Source of the DNA: Lentibacillus persicus
GTDB taxonomy: Bacteria > Bacillota > Bacilli > Bacillales > Amphibacillaceae
Assembly: GCF_900112705.1 (NCBI RefSeq)
Contig: NZ_FOMR01000001.1
Coordinates: forward strand, 174,945-238,944
Length of the DNA stretch: 64,000 nucleotides
Direction of reading: 5' to 3'
In this document: in pieces, positions 51,253 through 60,761 of the stretch
Numbering within the stretch: position 1 is the stretch's first letter
How the letters are laid out: every line of letters starts with the position of its first letter
Translations under genes and position numbers: made by a program
Notes under the pieces: generated by a model
Told to the model about the DNA's origin: nothing
Databases searched by the model: none
What the model saw: the letters and a program-made list of their open reading frames with translations, nothing else

Positions 51253-51369
51253 GGGATTGCTATCACGATAAAAATAAAAAACAGAGTGTACCGGCAAGCT
51301 TTTTAAAGTAATCACGCATATTCAGCCACTTTCCGGTTGCACAGAATTGTATAAAATAACTCCAATAGC

Positions 51370-51405
51370 AATGCCGCTCGGAATATACTCCGGCGGCATT
51401 TTTTT
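51370..51405 (+). terminator. Terminator downstream of the S-box operon
   Basis: ATGCCGC and GCGGCAT pair, with inner CGG/CCG, followed by seven T. Confidence 0.88.
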
Positions 51406-51657
51406 GTGCGTTATTATTTACTGGGTAAAAACGATTTTAAAAACATGTTATAATTAAACCGAACATGCCAAAAAACTTTCTTGCCTTTAAATGGCATGAA
51501 GCCAGTTCTTAAAACACTTCCAAATCCTCTTTGTAATACAGCCCACTAGATGGAAGGCATCATCCCATTTCCACCTTGCGTCAGCCTGTCTTAATAGTCG
51601 TATGGAGATATTGAATTGATACAGCAACGTTTGTTTTAAAGAGGAGCTGAGAGTGCA
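51406..51657. other. Intergenic stretch, nothing recognised
   Basis: AT-rich. Apart from AGAGGAGC before the next gene I see no gene or clear regulatory structure. Confidence 0.5.
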
Positions 51658-52470
51658 TTGGGTGAAAATTTTAAAATGAAAAACACAATAATAAGAATTA
51701 CTGCAGTGTTGGTTTTAGGTATCATCATTTGGAATTTTATAACCTACCTTAGCGATACGTTTATGGGGCAAGACTATAGCTCTCTTAAACACTTTATAAT
51801 TGCTCTGACCACAACTGCTTTAACAGTTATACTTATACAAGTGGCGTTGAAAATTGACAAGACTTCATGGAACCGGCTTGGGCAATCAACTGTTAAAAAA
51901 AATATCTTTTCATTTCTTATTGGTTTTTTTCTTTGGACAATACCTGCATCTATTGGTATATATATCTGTTTAATGCTTGGATGGGTTGAAATAAACGTTT
52001 ATACAGATTTTAGTTACCTATTGTTGAGTATTTTGATTTTATCCGTGACTGTATTTTTTATAGAAGCATTGCCTGAAGAACTTATTTTTAGGGGATATAT
52101 ATACAGTTACTTAAATGCGTTATTTCCCCATTGGGGTACTATTATTTTACAAGCTTTGTTGTTCTCATTATTTGCCTATTTTATAGGGGCAATCTATTCA
52201 GTTGAACAGCTTCAATTTATCCCTGGTTTTGCAATAATCTTAGGTGTGTTTAGAGCGATATCGGGAAGTCTGTGGACATCAATTGGATTTCATGTTGCAA
52301 TTATGACGGCAACACAAATTTTAGGACCTGTTCATGGACACTTTGATGTAAGTGGAATGGTCACACTTCAATTTTTTTCATTTATTTTGCTGCCAAGTAC
52401 TGTTGGAGCGACTGTATTGTCATTTATTTATTCAAACTACAATTGGAGGAGAAAAGTACCTTTACATTAA
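51658..52470 (+). CDS. CPBP family intramembrane metalloprotease
   Basis: 270 residues with seven to eight helices. EALPEELIFRGYIYSYLNALFP carries the EExxxR motif near residue 143, and GSLWTSIGFHVAIMTATQ carries the later His. The second motif (normally FxxxH) is weak, LLFSLFAYF, so activity is uncertain. CPBP proteins act as CAAX-type proteases or in bacteriocin immunity. TTG 51658 has GGAG 11 bases upstream; ATG 51676 is an alternative without a site. Confidence 0.75.
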   Translation: MGENFKMKNTIIRITAVLVLGIIIWNFITYLSDTFMGQDYSSLKHFIIALTTTALTVILIQVALKIDKTSWNRLGQSTVKKNIFSFLIGFFLWTIPASIGIYICLMLGWVEINVYTDFSYLLLSILILSVTVFFIEALPEELIFRGYIYSYLNALFPHWGTIILQALLFSLFAYFIGAIYSVEQLQFIPGFAIILGVFRAISGSLWTSIGFHVAIMTATQILGPVHGHFDVSGMVTLQFFSFILLPSTVGATVLSFIYSNYNWRRKVPLH

Positions 52471-52563
52471 ATCAAGTAAAAAGGTTTGTATTCAAAGCAT
52501 GGTGTATGTCAACAAAGTCGCTTTTGTCATAGGTTGTTATAGGCAACTTTTTATGACAAGGTG

Positions 52564-53881
52564 ATGATAATCAGACATACTTCAATATTTTATGTAGCCT
52601 TATTTTGTGCCGCATTGTGGCTTGTTGTTTGTATATGGCTTTCTCTAGCTTGGATTGATGACTTGAGTAGATTTATGCCATTACCTATGGCTGTTCTTTG
52701 CGTTTTTGGTGTTGCCCTTTTTCCGGGATTTCTGAATATGTTTTTATTATTCACATTATGGTTAGGGAGATGGGATATTTCAATACCAAAAGCTAAATTG
52801 CCAAACATTTCGATTCTTATTGCCTGTTATAATGAAGAAAACTCAATTGAAAGAACAATCTGTAATATTTTGGCCACATGCTATCCCAGTCATATCGAAT
52901 TATTGGTAATTGATGATGGATCGAATGATGACACTTATCTTACCTTAAAAAGTTTACAAGAAGAATTTAGGGATTACCCCCCACACTCTCCGTATTTTCC
53001 AACATAAGACGAATCAAGGGAAAAGTAATGCTTTAAATACAGGGCTGGGTTATGCAAGTTATGAATATCTTGTAACCGTTGATGCCGACACTTTGCTCCA
53101 TTCAAAAGCCTTACGCAATATCATGAGTCGTTTCAGGAAAGAAGAAAGAGATAAAAAGGTTGGAGCTGTTGCCGGGTCAATCATGATAAGTAATACGAAA
53201 CAAAGTTGGCTAACGCGATTACAAACGTGGGATTACTTCTTGGGTATCGCCGCACTAAAGAGGCAGCAAGGAATCTATGAAAGTACACTAGTGGCTCAAG
53301 GAGCATTTAGTGCCATGCGAAAAGAAGTGATTACTGAGTTAGGAGGCTGGCAATCGGTTGTTGGCGAAGACATTGTATTAACTTGGGGCATGTTGCGTCA
53401 AAACTACCGTGTCTTTTTTGAGTCAACCGCATTGGCGTATACGCAAGCACCTGTTTCATTATATGCTTTTTTTCGGCAGAGAAAGCGATGGGCGAGAGGA
53501 ATGATCGAGGCTTTTCGTACTTATCCCAATATTTTATTTCGGTGTAAAGATCATCAAACTTGAATAGTGATTGGAATGAACCTATTTTTTCCGATCATTG
53601 ATTTCTCCTTAGTGTTCTTTTTTATCCCAGGTTTATTTCTCGCCTTTTTTGGTGTTTATCTCATTGTTGGGCTAATGACCTTATTTATTCTGCCTTTAAT
53701 ATTTATGATGACTCTGACTTCATATATGGCTCAGCGAAAGACGTACCGGTTTCTTCGGCAGAAATGCCCTCGTATAATATGGAGTTATGTGTTTTATGCG
53801 TTGACATATTCGTTAATTCAAGCCCCCAATAGTTTGTTCGGCTATATTGAAGAAATCCTGTCTTTGAAGAAAAGATGGTAA
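52564..53881 (+). pseudogene. GT2 membrane glycosyltransferase broken by frameshift and stop
   Basis: Three open pieces together make a ~440-residue PgaC/IcaA/hyaluronan-synthase-like enzyme. Piece one has two helices and ISILIACYNEENSIERTI and VIDDGSNDDT. It loses frame at a run of six C (52977-52982). Piece two continues in the next frame with GKSNALNTGLGYASYEYLVTVDADTLL, VAQGAFSAMRKE, GEDIVLTWGML and the RQRKRWARG product motif. A TGA at 53561-53563 interrupts that frame. Piece three, in the same frame, holds the C-terminal helices. One C indel and one nonsense change explain everything. Confidence 0.85.
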
Positions 53882-53942
53882 GATTAGTATAAACGTCAAT
53901 ACGGTGCCGGATATAAATTTAAATTCAAAGGATGTGCAATAA

Positions 53943-54347
53943 ATGGATGGGATGAACGATCAATTGGAAGAATTCACCAAAGTGCATGATGAATTTATTA
54001 CTGAATGGAACGAAGTTATGCGTTCAGGCGATACATCTTCAATAGAAAGGATGACTGATGGCTATTATGTAGCATTTTTTAAAGGGATAAATGACAAACC
54101 GATTATTTTTAACCGGCAAGAGGCGATAACCGGGATGAAGCAATCTGTTAAGCAATTATTAGGTGCTACGAAGAAATTTGAAAACAGGATAATTCGGTTA
54201 AAGGATGAAGCGAATGCTGTAGTGTTTTATGAACAGCTGATTATGAAAAATGCAGAATTACTTGCAAGATTATTCACGATCGAAAACTGGCAACTGAGCA
54301 ATGGAAAATGGATGATCGTACGAGAAACAGAAGAATCAATTAATTAA
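53943..54347 (+). CDS. NTF2-like (SnoaL/DUF4440 type) small protein
   Basis: 134 residues. FTKVHDEFITEWNEVMRSGDTSSIERMTDGYYVAFF and the closing WQLSNGKWMIVRETEES fit the alpha+beta cone of NTF2-like proteins, which bind small ligands or act as simple enzymes or immunity proteins. No catalytic residue can be assigned. AAAGGATG lies seven bases before the ATG. Confidence 0.65.
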   Translation: MDGMNDQLEEFTKVHDEFITEWNEVMRSGDTSSIERMTDGYYVAFFKGINDKPIIFNRQEAITGMKQSVKQLLGATKKFENRIIRLKDEANAVVFYEQLIMKNAELLARLFTIENWQLSNGKWMIVRETEESIN

Positions 54348-54407
54348 TTTCAGTCGCAACTTGTTCAATGATAGGACAAACTTCCAAGAAAGAAAGGTGT
54401 ATTTTTT

Positions 54408-54524
54408 ATGTTGTTATCAACTATAGGCGGTTTAAATACGAGCGATATGATTATCCAAATAGTTTTCTTCTTGTTTGTTATTGCGGTTATTATAGGGGGG
54501 AAGCAATATGCGTTTATTTACTGA
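54408..54524 (+). CDS. 38-residue membrane peptide
   Basis: ATG follows AGAAAGGTG. The product has a short polar start, a hydrophobic helix (about residues 14-30) and a short tail. It overlaps the endonuclease gene start by 17 bases, and its GGGGGG segment is that gene's ribosome site. The overlap suggests coupling or leader-peptide use. Family not recognised. Confidence 0.45.
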   Translation: MLLSTIGGLNTSDMIIQIVFFLFVIAVIIGGKQYAFIY

Positions 54525-55413
54525 TAAAAAGGTCGTTACACCCAAGAGCCCTCAACATCTCGCCATCATTCTTTCCCAGCTTAGAAAAACACAAGAAAAT
54601 ATACAAAAAGATAAGAGAGAATATTATGATGAGGAAGCAGATAAGCGAAAGATCGAGCAATACTATAAAAACATCGACTTTGGAAATGTCAGTGATAGTG
54701 AGTTGGCTCGAACATTGAAGAAGCTTCTTCGGGACACTCATATGAACAAGGTGAGTTACGACCCGAGTGAGTATGTTTACCCCTGGGTTGATTTACGTCC
54801 TGATGGTAACCTTGCGAGTATTTATTCAGGCAAAAGAAGAAAAGTGGAAGAAGTGATCAAAGAGGACTATGCCATTTCTATCAAACGAAAAGAAGAGCTT
54901 GAAAAGATAACTGATAAAGACCGCTATTTGATAGATGATAGATTGGCACACATTGAAAATAATTTCAAATTTAATTGCGAGCATTCCGTCCCACAGTCCT
55001 GGTTCAGCAGACAAGAGCCAATGCGGGGAGACCTCCATCACTTATTCACCTGTGAACCTGTTTGTAATTCCATAAGAAGCAATTATCCATACCATGACTT
55101 CAAGGGTTACAAACCGGAAGAGATAAGTTCAAAGCGAATAGAGGAGACATGCGGAAAGGCAGATGAAGGATTATTCGAACCAGAAAGTGGCAAAGGAGCA
55201 GTAGCAAGAGCGATGTTATATTTTTTAATCAGGTATCCTGATGAGATTGAATCATCCTATAGGAAAGGTATTGACACGGCTTTATTATTGGATTGGCATC
55301 AGAACTTTCCACCTGATCTTTATGAAAAGCACCGCAACCTGGCTATTTACGAAATTCAAGGAAACCGGAACCCATTCATCGATTATCCAAAAGAAATGAT
55401 GAAATGCTTTTAA
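54508..55413 (+). CDS. Endonuclease I family nuclease
   Basis: 301 residues. The beta-beta-alpha-metal core is FKFNCEHSVPQSWFSRQEPMRGDLHHLFTCEPVCNSIRSNYPYHDF (about 155-200), typical of EndA/Bsn/YurI proteins. An ~150-residue helical part precedes it (DKRKIEQYYKNIDFG) and RNPFIDYPKEM ends the fold. Most relatives are secreted, yet no signal peptide is present here, so it may act inside the cell or leave by another route. The start overlaps the 38-residue peptide gene. Confidence 0.88.
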   Translation: MRLFTDKKVVTPKSPQHLAIILSQLRKTQENIQKDKREYYDEEADKRKIEQYYKNIDFGNVSDSELARTLKKLLRDTHMNKVSYDPSEYVYPWVDLRPDGNLASIYSGKRRKVEEVIKEDYAISIKRKEELEKITDKDRYLIDDRLAHIENNFKFNCEHSVPQSWFSRQEPMRGDLHHLFTCEPVCNSIRSNYPYHDFKGYKPEEISSKRIEETCGKADEGLFEPESGKGAVARAMLYFLIRYPDEIESSYRKGIDTALLLDWHQNFPPDLYEKHRNLAIYEIQGNRNPFIDYPKEMMKCF

Positions 55414-55675
55414 CATAAATGACATGGTCATTCCTGGCCTATACAATAAGCTCAAAACTTCCTTGAGATAAGTTGAATAAAACCGGGGTTACATGCGATT
55501 GGAAGTTTTTTAATAGAAATTATAGTTAATTAATCCTATCCATTTACCACATTAAATCCCTTGTAAGGCCTTTGACACAAGTGCTTTGGATTCATTTTCC
55601 ATTTTTTTAAAGGAGTTTCATTATTAGAAATAGAATGAATCAAACAAGCATTTAAATCAATGGAGGGATTTTTGT

Positions 55676-56869
55676 ATGAAGAAAAGGAAGAAACTGGCAT
55701 TAACGTGCAGTGCCGTGCTGCTCAGTGCAGGGATGCTTGTACCAACGTATGACGCCCCGGTTAAGGCTAAACCAAACCCTGTCACGATGAACCAGCCTCC
55801 CGTATCGGGTTTTATTAGTCACGATGAATTAACCAGAGCATTAAATCAAGTTGAAAGAACCAGCCAGGGAAATGTCGATGTGGAAGTGGTCGGCTATTCG
55901 AATCAAGGTCGTGAAATTCATAAGGCGACGATTGGTTCAGGGGATAAGGTTGTCTTAATTCAAAGTGAAATTCACGGCAACGAGAAAGTGGGTACCAAAG
56001 CATTGCTGGAAATGATTAAAAAAATCGGATCCAATAATTCGCCTGAAATGCGACAGCTCAGGGAAGAATTAACGATTGTCGCCATGCCTATGATTAATCC
56101 GGATGCAACCGAATTAAATCGACGCGGAACTGAAATGACATGGGATGAAGTGACGAACGAATTTCCGCAGTTGGAAGGGGTTGAACCATCATGGAATTAT
56201 TACACCTACCAAAACCAATATTGGGATTATGCATCCAACCCGGGATTCGACATGAATCGGGACTTCAATCCTGACCTGGATTACACACCGCAGCCGGCTG
56301 ATTTCCCGGGTTCCTCTTCCGAACCGGGATGGTATATTACACCTGAAGCACAGACAGTTCGTGATGTTTATAAAGGCTTGCAGAATCAATTTGATACTGT
56401 AGATGTTTTTATTGACTTGCACCATCAGGGAGAATATGTCATTGAAGGAACAGAAGAGCCGGTAACATTCTCATTGTCCGGTGTTTTCGTACCACATCCG
56501 GACACTGAAGAGGGAGAAAAATATAGTGAATATGCTGACCAATATAATCTCGAATATTCCAAGCAGTTAAACTTGGCAGCCTATGACGCCGTACAGCAAA
56601 TGGGTAATTCACCATTTGGTAATATCTCGCTATACCCGCAAGATTTGGATTTACCCGGAACAGCACTAGGCTCATTTGCACTCAATGGCAGTGGCTCTGT
56701 TTTATTTGAAATCACGGGCCAAACCCAGAGTTTTGGTCAAAAGAAGATGGGACAGCTGAGAAGGGCAGTCGAAACGGGCGTATTCGGCATATTAAATGGC
56801 GTTGCAACTGGAGAGGTATCTGATTTGGATGCTGAAAGGTATAATGACATACCGGAAACGGAAAGATAA
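55676..56869 (+). CDS. Secreted M14 family zinc carboxypeptidase
   Basis: 397 residues. A signal peptide (about 1-31) leads to an M14 domain. Zinc ligands are in SEIHGNEKVGTKALLEM (HxxE) and FIDLHHQGEY (His); the catalytic Glu is likely in SVLFEITGQT. MPMINPDATELNRRG and GFDMNRDFNPD are the usual substrate-site stretches. It trims C-terminal residues from peptides, or cell-wall peptides, outside the cell. GGAGGG lies before the ATG. Confidence 0.92.
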   Translation: MKKRKKLALTCSAVLLSAGMLVPTYDAPVKAKPNPVTMNQPPVSGFISHDELTRALNQVERTSQGNVDVEVVGYSNQGREIHKATIGSGDKVVLIQSEIHGNEKVGTKALLEMIKKIGSNNSPEMRQLREELTIVAMPMINPDATELNRRGTEMTWDEVTNEFPQLEGVEPSWNYYTYQNQYWDYASNPGFDMNRDFNPDLDYTPQPADFPGSSSEPGWYITPEAQTVRDVYKGLQNQFDTVDVFIDLHHQGEYVIEGTEEPVTFSLSGVFVPHPDTEEGEKYSEYADQYNLEYSKQLNLAAYDAVQQMGNSPFGNISLYPQDLDLPGTALGSFALNGSGSVLFEITGQTQSFGQKKMGQLRRAVETGVFGILNGVATGEVSDLDAERYNDIPETER

Positions 56870-56884
56870 GTAAGCTGTTAGATC

Positions 56885-56926
56885 AATAACCCTGCGCCAT
56901 GTATAAGTGGTGCAGGTTATTTTATA
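56885..56926 (+). terminator. Terminator of the carboxypeptidase gene
   Basis: AATAAC-CTGCGCC pairs with GGTGCAG-GTTATT, with one bulged C, then TTTATAT. Confidence 0.85.
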
Positions 56927-57267
56927 TAAGTGGTATTAACTGTGATCGAAGGGCTTTGCAACCCAAAAGTGAAATGTTTATGGGTGTACTTATTCCCCGT
57001 TATGGCGGGGAGTGACAGGCACCCTGGTTCAAGTTTGACAGGGGAACAAGACAGCTTTGTTAGTCTTCCTTCCCTGCTTCTCGCATATAGTTTTATAAGA
57101 AAAAGTCAAACACAAGCAATATGGTGGCTAAAAATCAGTACGCCGGTTCATGTTTGGCTTTTCTATTACTGGATATAATGATTAATGATTTTATATAAAT
57201 CATTAATTAATTAAATTGACTTTTTGTTAAAAATAAAGCTATAATGGAGGTGAGAGAGGTGAGAATG
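56927..57267. other. Intergenic stretch with GTGACAGGCACC motif
   Basis: No gene supported. GGGGAGTGACAGGCACC near 57007-57023 is another short intergenic motif of the kind seen in many Bacillaceae. The last 60 bases are AT-rich, with TTGACT near 57219 as a weak -35. Confidence 0.4.
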
Positions 57268-58023
57268 ATGACTGCGACGATATTTGAAGAAACAGAAAAA
57301 GACATTGAAAATGCTTACAAATTACAAAGTAAACCAAAGATTGAAAAAGAGACAAGTTATGTATTGAGTCAAATTATTGTCATCATGTTAGGGACTTTTA
57401 AGGATCGCTTAAGGGAAATCACCTTTGATACACCCCACCTTCAATTCAATGAACAATACATTTTATCGGACAAAAACCGTCTGGCGTTATTGGAGTGGTT
57501 AAAACGTCTCATGTTGCTTGGTAAGCCAACCAGTGATTTGGAATTTGGAAAGCTCAAGTTGGATTTAGAGGATTGGTATTATCAAATTAGTGGTAAAGAT
57601 ATCGTTTTCGAGTATAGGGAAGACTATTTAATCAAACCAAAACAAGCAGCCAAGCTTCTGGGCATATCGAATGTGACACTGAACAATTATATGAAACAGG
57701 GCCTGGAACATATAGATACGTCTTCTCATAATAAAATACCAAAACATGCGGTAGATCTTTGGAAGGACCCAGTGTACTGTATTAAGATGCAATACCTTTA
57801 TCAAGAGAAGAAGCGATTACGTCAAACACCTGAAGAACGTTTGAGTGAAGTTTATGAAGAACTGATGCAATACAAAAAGAAATACAAGACGCCTTACATT
57901 GAAAAAGCCTTTGAAGGGATAGACATTGATGCGATGGATGATCCATCTGATTATTATGAATGGCGGGAACTCCTTGAAGAGGAAGAGCAGATAACCAATC
58001 AAATTATAGGAGAAGGAAATTGA
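57268..58023 (+). CDS. HTH protein, candidate antitoxin of a TumE-type pair
   Basis: 251 residues. The N-terminal ~110 are helical and acidic. The middle has a helix-turn-helix, LIKPKQAAKLLGISNVTLNNYMKQGLEHI (about 120-150), followed by an HKIPKHAVDLW closing strand as in excisionase-like domains. The rest is a charged coiled coil. The stop overlaps the next gene by four bases, the usual antitoxin-toxin arrangement. Of three possible starts, 57268 has GAGGTGAG at the best distance. Confidence 0.7.
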   Translation: MTATIFEETEKDIENAYKLQSKPKIEKETSYVLSQIIVIMLGTFKDRLREITFDTPHLQFNEQYILSDKNRLALLEWLKRLMLLGKPTSDLEFGKLKLDLEDWYYQISGKDIVFEYREDYLIKPKQAAKLLGISNVTLNNYMKQGLEHIDTSSHNKIPKHAVDLWKDPVYCIKMQYLYQEKKRLRQTPEERLSEVYEELMQYKKKYKTPYIEKAFEGIDIDAMDDPSDYYEWRELLEEEEQITNQIIGEGN

Positions 58024-58505
58024 TTAGAGAGACGAAAAAATTCCTTCTCCCTGCTGACATCCCGGAGATATTAAGAAAATATGGTGATTTATTCTGTAAT
58101 TATACGCAATTGGCACCAAAGGATTCGATATATGGTAATTATAAACGAACCAATCATAAGTTGTCGGTACTGTTTCCACTAATAAAACATCCTGTGCACG
58201 GGAAGACAGGATTGCATGCAATTGAAAAATATGAAGATGGCTTTGTCATCGAGTACCATTACCAATGGAAAATTATCATCCCAAAAAAAGGAAAACTGTA
58301 TAATCATATTTCGGCTTGGGAAAATGAGCCACACGATGAATCATGGACCCCAAGAGAATACAAAATTAAGTCAGAACCTCACCACCATCATCATGTACCC
58401 GGTGACAAGGGCAAGCGAAAGGAAAATTGGGACATCTTAACTTTAGATGATGCTTTTTCTTTCGTTGCTCATTACATACGCAGCGGTGAAGAATATCAGC
58501 CATAG
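58020..58505 (+). CDS. TumE-like (DUF6516) putative toxin
   Basis: 161 residues. VIEYHYQWKIIIPKKGKLYNHISAWENEPHDESW and the His-rich EPHHHHHVPG lead to DILTLDDAFSFVAHYI, which follows the plan of TumE/DUF6516 proteins (strand-rich core, conserved PHHxH, closing helix). The family is proposed to be toxins paired with HTH antitoxins; the coupled upstream gene fits. The start is a TTG overlapping the antitoxin stop, which would keep the toxin level low. Confidence 0.7.
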   Translation: MIRETKKFLLPADIPEILRKYGDLFCNYTQLAPKDSIYGNYKRTNHKLSVLFPLIKHPVHGKTGLHAIEKYEDGFVIEYHYQWKIIIPKKGKLYNHISAWENEPHDESWTPREYKIKSEPHHHHHVPGDKGKRKENWDILTLDDAFSFVAHYIRSGEEYQP

Positions 58506-58535
58506 AGGGCTCCTGCTTGCGAAGGAGTCTCTTTT
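58504..58535 (+). terminator. Terminator of the TumE-like pair
   Basis: AGAGGGCTCCT pairs with AAGGAGTCTCT around GCTTGCG, followed by TTTT. Confidence 0.8.
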
Positions 58536-58575
58536 CATTAATCAATAAAGATGTACATAAACGGTTAACGCACAG

Positions 58576-59058
58576 TTACTTCACACCCGTCCGTAACCGT
58601 TTCTCAGCAGTCCTTACCTCAGCAGTCACCGGCATATGTCCGGAGGCCTTAGCCAGCCCATAAACGGGCATGTTTCCATAAATCGCTTCATAATGCCCTT
58701 GTGGCACGACATACGTTTCGTGATAAATTCCGACTGTATCCGTGTCGCCGATTTTTCGGTTGAAATTCTTCCATGCTGTCAGATGCCTCTGCCCTCTGGA
58801 ATAGGCAAGCAGATCCTCCTTGGACCGCCAGTACGTGATCATCACCGTCGTGCGCAGTCCGAAATAGTTTTCCATCGACAGAAAACCAAGCGCCTCCTGA
58901 TTTTCATACAACTCCCGAATCATGCCCGGCATTGCGGTAAACACCGGCAGCCATTTCCGGATCGCAAGCCGCTTGTTGATGCGCATACCAATCAGAAATA
59001 CGACAACATCCCGGTTATTTTCCGTTGTATACCGCCCTTCAAAAATGTGGTTATCCAT
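58576..59058 (-). CDS. DUF4188 monooxygenase-like protein
   Basis: 160 residues. VVVFLIGMRINKRLAIRKWLPVFTAMPGMIRELYE, GFLSMENYFGLRTTVMITYWRS and HLTAWKNFNRKIGDTDTVGIYHETYVV match DUF4188, a dimeric alpha-beta barrel family related to small monooxygenases. Biochemical role unknown. It overlaps the upstream PadR gene, whose product presumably represses both. GGGAGGG precedes the ATG. Confidence 0.85.
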   Translation of the reverse strand: MDNHIFEGRYTTENNRDVVVFLIGMRINKRLAIRKWLPVFTAMPGMIRELYENQEALGFLSMENYFGLRTTVMITYWRSKEDLLAYSRGQRHLTAWKNFNRKIGDTDTVGIYHETYVVPQGHYEAIYGNMPVYGLAKASGHMPVTAEVRTAEKRLRTGVK

Positions 59059-59614
59059 CATTATCCCTCCCAGGATTAATTTGATCAATTGTGTCAGTGC
59101 ACCAATCAATCGCGGCTTTTGTCAGTCGTTTGCCATAATCCAGGGTGAAAAGCCAATATGGTGCATCCTGTTTGTTATGCATATGTGAGGCAATCATCTC
59201 CTCAATCACTTCATACGTGCTGTACCGCTCTTCAAGCTTTTGCTGGTAATCTTCAAGCTGTCTGATGGTCGCATCAGCATCTTGGTGGCGGCTGAAAAAA
59301 AGCTTCAGCAGCACAGCGTTCCTTTCAGCAGGTATCTTGTCAATCGGGGTTTGCAACCATTCCTGTAATGCCGCCTCGCCTTTAGCTGTGATAAAATATT
59401 CCTTTTTATCCGGCCCGTCATCCTGCGTTGTGTCCCGGACCGTCGCCAGTTCATCCGTCACAAGTTGCTTCAGCATCGGATAAATCTGGCCATAGCTGAT
59501 CTTCCAAAAATGATTCAGACTCCTGTCACACATCTGCTTGATGGCATAACCCGAGCGGCAATCCGTCGTGAGCAGCCCGAGAATGGCATATTTCGTATGA
59601 TTGTCTTTTTTCAT
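59051..59614 (-). CDS. PadR family transcriptional regulator
   Basis: 187 residues. The winged HTH (YAILGLLTTDCRSGYAIKQMCDRSLNHFWKISYGQIYPMLKQL) fills residues 7-80, and the helical Vir_act_alpha_C domain follows (LEDYQQKLEERYSTYEVIEEMIASHM). PadR proteins repress a neighbouring gene until a phenolic or other ligand binds. ATG 59614 is chosen from the conserved family beginning; the longer frame to 59695 crosses the operator. Confidence 0.92.
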   Translation of the reverse strand: MKKDNHTKYAILGLLTTDCRSGYAIKQMCDRSLNHFWKISYGQIYPMLKQLVTDELATVRDTTQDDGPDKKEYFITAKGEAALQEWLQTPIDKIPAERNAVLLKLFFSRHQDADATIRQLEDYQQKLEERYSTYEVIEEMIASHMHNKQDAPYWLFTLDYGKRLTKAAIDWCTDTIDQINPGRDNDG

Positions 59615-59636
59615 GAAATCACCTATCAATATGATA

Positions 59637-59653
59637 TATATCTTTTTGATATA
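59637..59653. promoter_or_regulatory. Palindrome TATATC-TTTTT-GATATA, likely PadR operator
   Basis: Perfect 6-base inverted repeat around five T, 23 bases upstream of the PadR start and overlapping its probable -10, as expected for autorepression. Confidence 0.55.
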
Positions 59654-59828
59654 GTATACAGAAAATATTTGCGAATGACAATAGTATTTTGACATTTTTG
59701 TATTTTTGATGGAGGAGCCTGTTTTTGAAGATGTTTATTAGTGAAGTACATATTTGTTAATATAGACTTGTAGAAAAAGTTTTAATGAATTGCTTTTAAC
59801 TGACATCGTTAATTGTGGGGGGAGAATG

Positions 59829-60761
59829 ATGAAGTTTTATGTGGGTGTTACAGATGACAAGTGGTTTGAGTTTTTGAAATCAAATCAGCCAGACGAATTG
59901 AATTTCTGGCGACCTGGTGGAAAACAACCATTCAAAGCGTTAAGAGAGAATGATCTGTTTTTATTTAAACTTCATAGCCCTAATAATTATATTGTTGGGG
60001 GAGGATTTTTTGTTCGTCATACATTTCTCCCGCTTTCTTTAGCATGGGAAGCCTTTGGCTATAAAAATGGTACAAATGATGTCATTCATTTTCGAAATGC
60101 TATCTATAAATACAGGAAAAGCAATTATCAATCTGAACCAGACCCTGTGATTGGGTGTATTATATTAACTGAACCTTTCTTTTTTGATCGACAAGATTGG
60201 ATTCCTGTACCAAAAGATTGGAAACCTAACATAGTACAAGGAAAAACTTATAATACAGATACTGAAATTGGCCAAGAACTCTATAATCAGGTGCAGGAAC
60301 GGTTACATTTTCAAAAACTTAGACAATCTAATTACGTTGGAGAAGACCAACCAATGAATAGGTATGGCTCACTCCAAACGGTTAAACCCAGAATTGGTCA
60401 AGGTGCGTTCAGGGTAATGGTAACGGATGCTTATCACAGAAAGTGTGCAATAACAGGTGAAAAAACGTTGCCAGTGCTTGATGCTGCTCACATTAAACCT
60501 TATTCACAAAACGGCCCGCATCTAACAAATAATGGATTGTTGTTGAGAAGGGACATACATACACTATTCGACCGAGGTTATATTACGATAAACGAGGAAC
60601 ACCAAGTTGAAGTCAGCAAACGGATAAAAGCTGATTATGGAAATGGCAGAGAATATTATGCTTTACATGGAAAAAAACTAGCCGAAATGCCTGATTTCAA
60701 AAAGGAACGACCATCTCCTGAATTTCTATTATGGCATAATGAGAATATGTTTTTGGCTTAG
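59829..60761 (+). CDS. HNH endonuclease with possible EVE/PUA-like N-terminal domain
   Basis: 310 residues. The N-terminal ~145 (FYVGVTDDKWFEFLKS, LFLFKLHSPNNYIVGGGFFV) look like an EVE/PUA-type modified-base reader. The C-terminal part has the HNH core: CAITGEKTLPVLDAAHIKPYSQNGPHLTNNGLLLRRDIHTLFDRGYITI (about 205-255). That combination is known from modification-dependent restriction enzymes. The gene stands alone without a methylase, which fits a type IV-like role. GGGGGGAG precedes the ATG. Confidence 0.8.
   Translation: MKFYVGVTDDKWFEFLKSNQPDELNFWRPGGKQPFKALRENDLFLFKLHSPNNYIVGGGFFVRHTFLPLSLAWEAFGYKNGTNDVIHFRNAIYKYRKSNYQSEPDPVIGCIILTEPFFFDRQDWIPVPKDWKPNIVQGKTYNTDTEIGQELYNQVQERLHFQKLRQSNYVGEDQPMNRYGSLQTVKPRIGQGAFRVMVTDAYHRKCAITGEKTLPVLDAAHIKPYSQNGPHLTNNGLLLRRDIHTLFDRGYITINEEHQVEVSKRIKADYGNGREYYALHGKKLAEMPDFKKERPSPEFLLWHNENMFLA

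Noticed and set aside
51063-51311. Open frame of 82 codons over the third GTGAACTTC element
   Set aside because: Translation is a periodic string (NISEILVNISGN type) arising from the repeat; no ribosome site.
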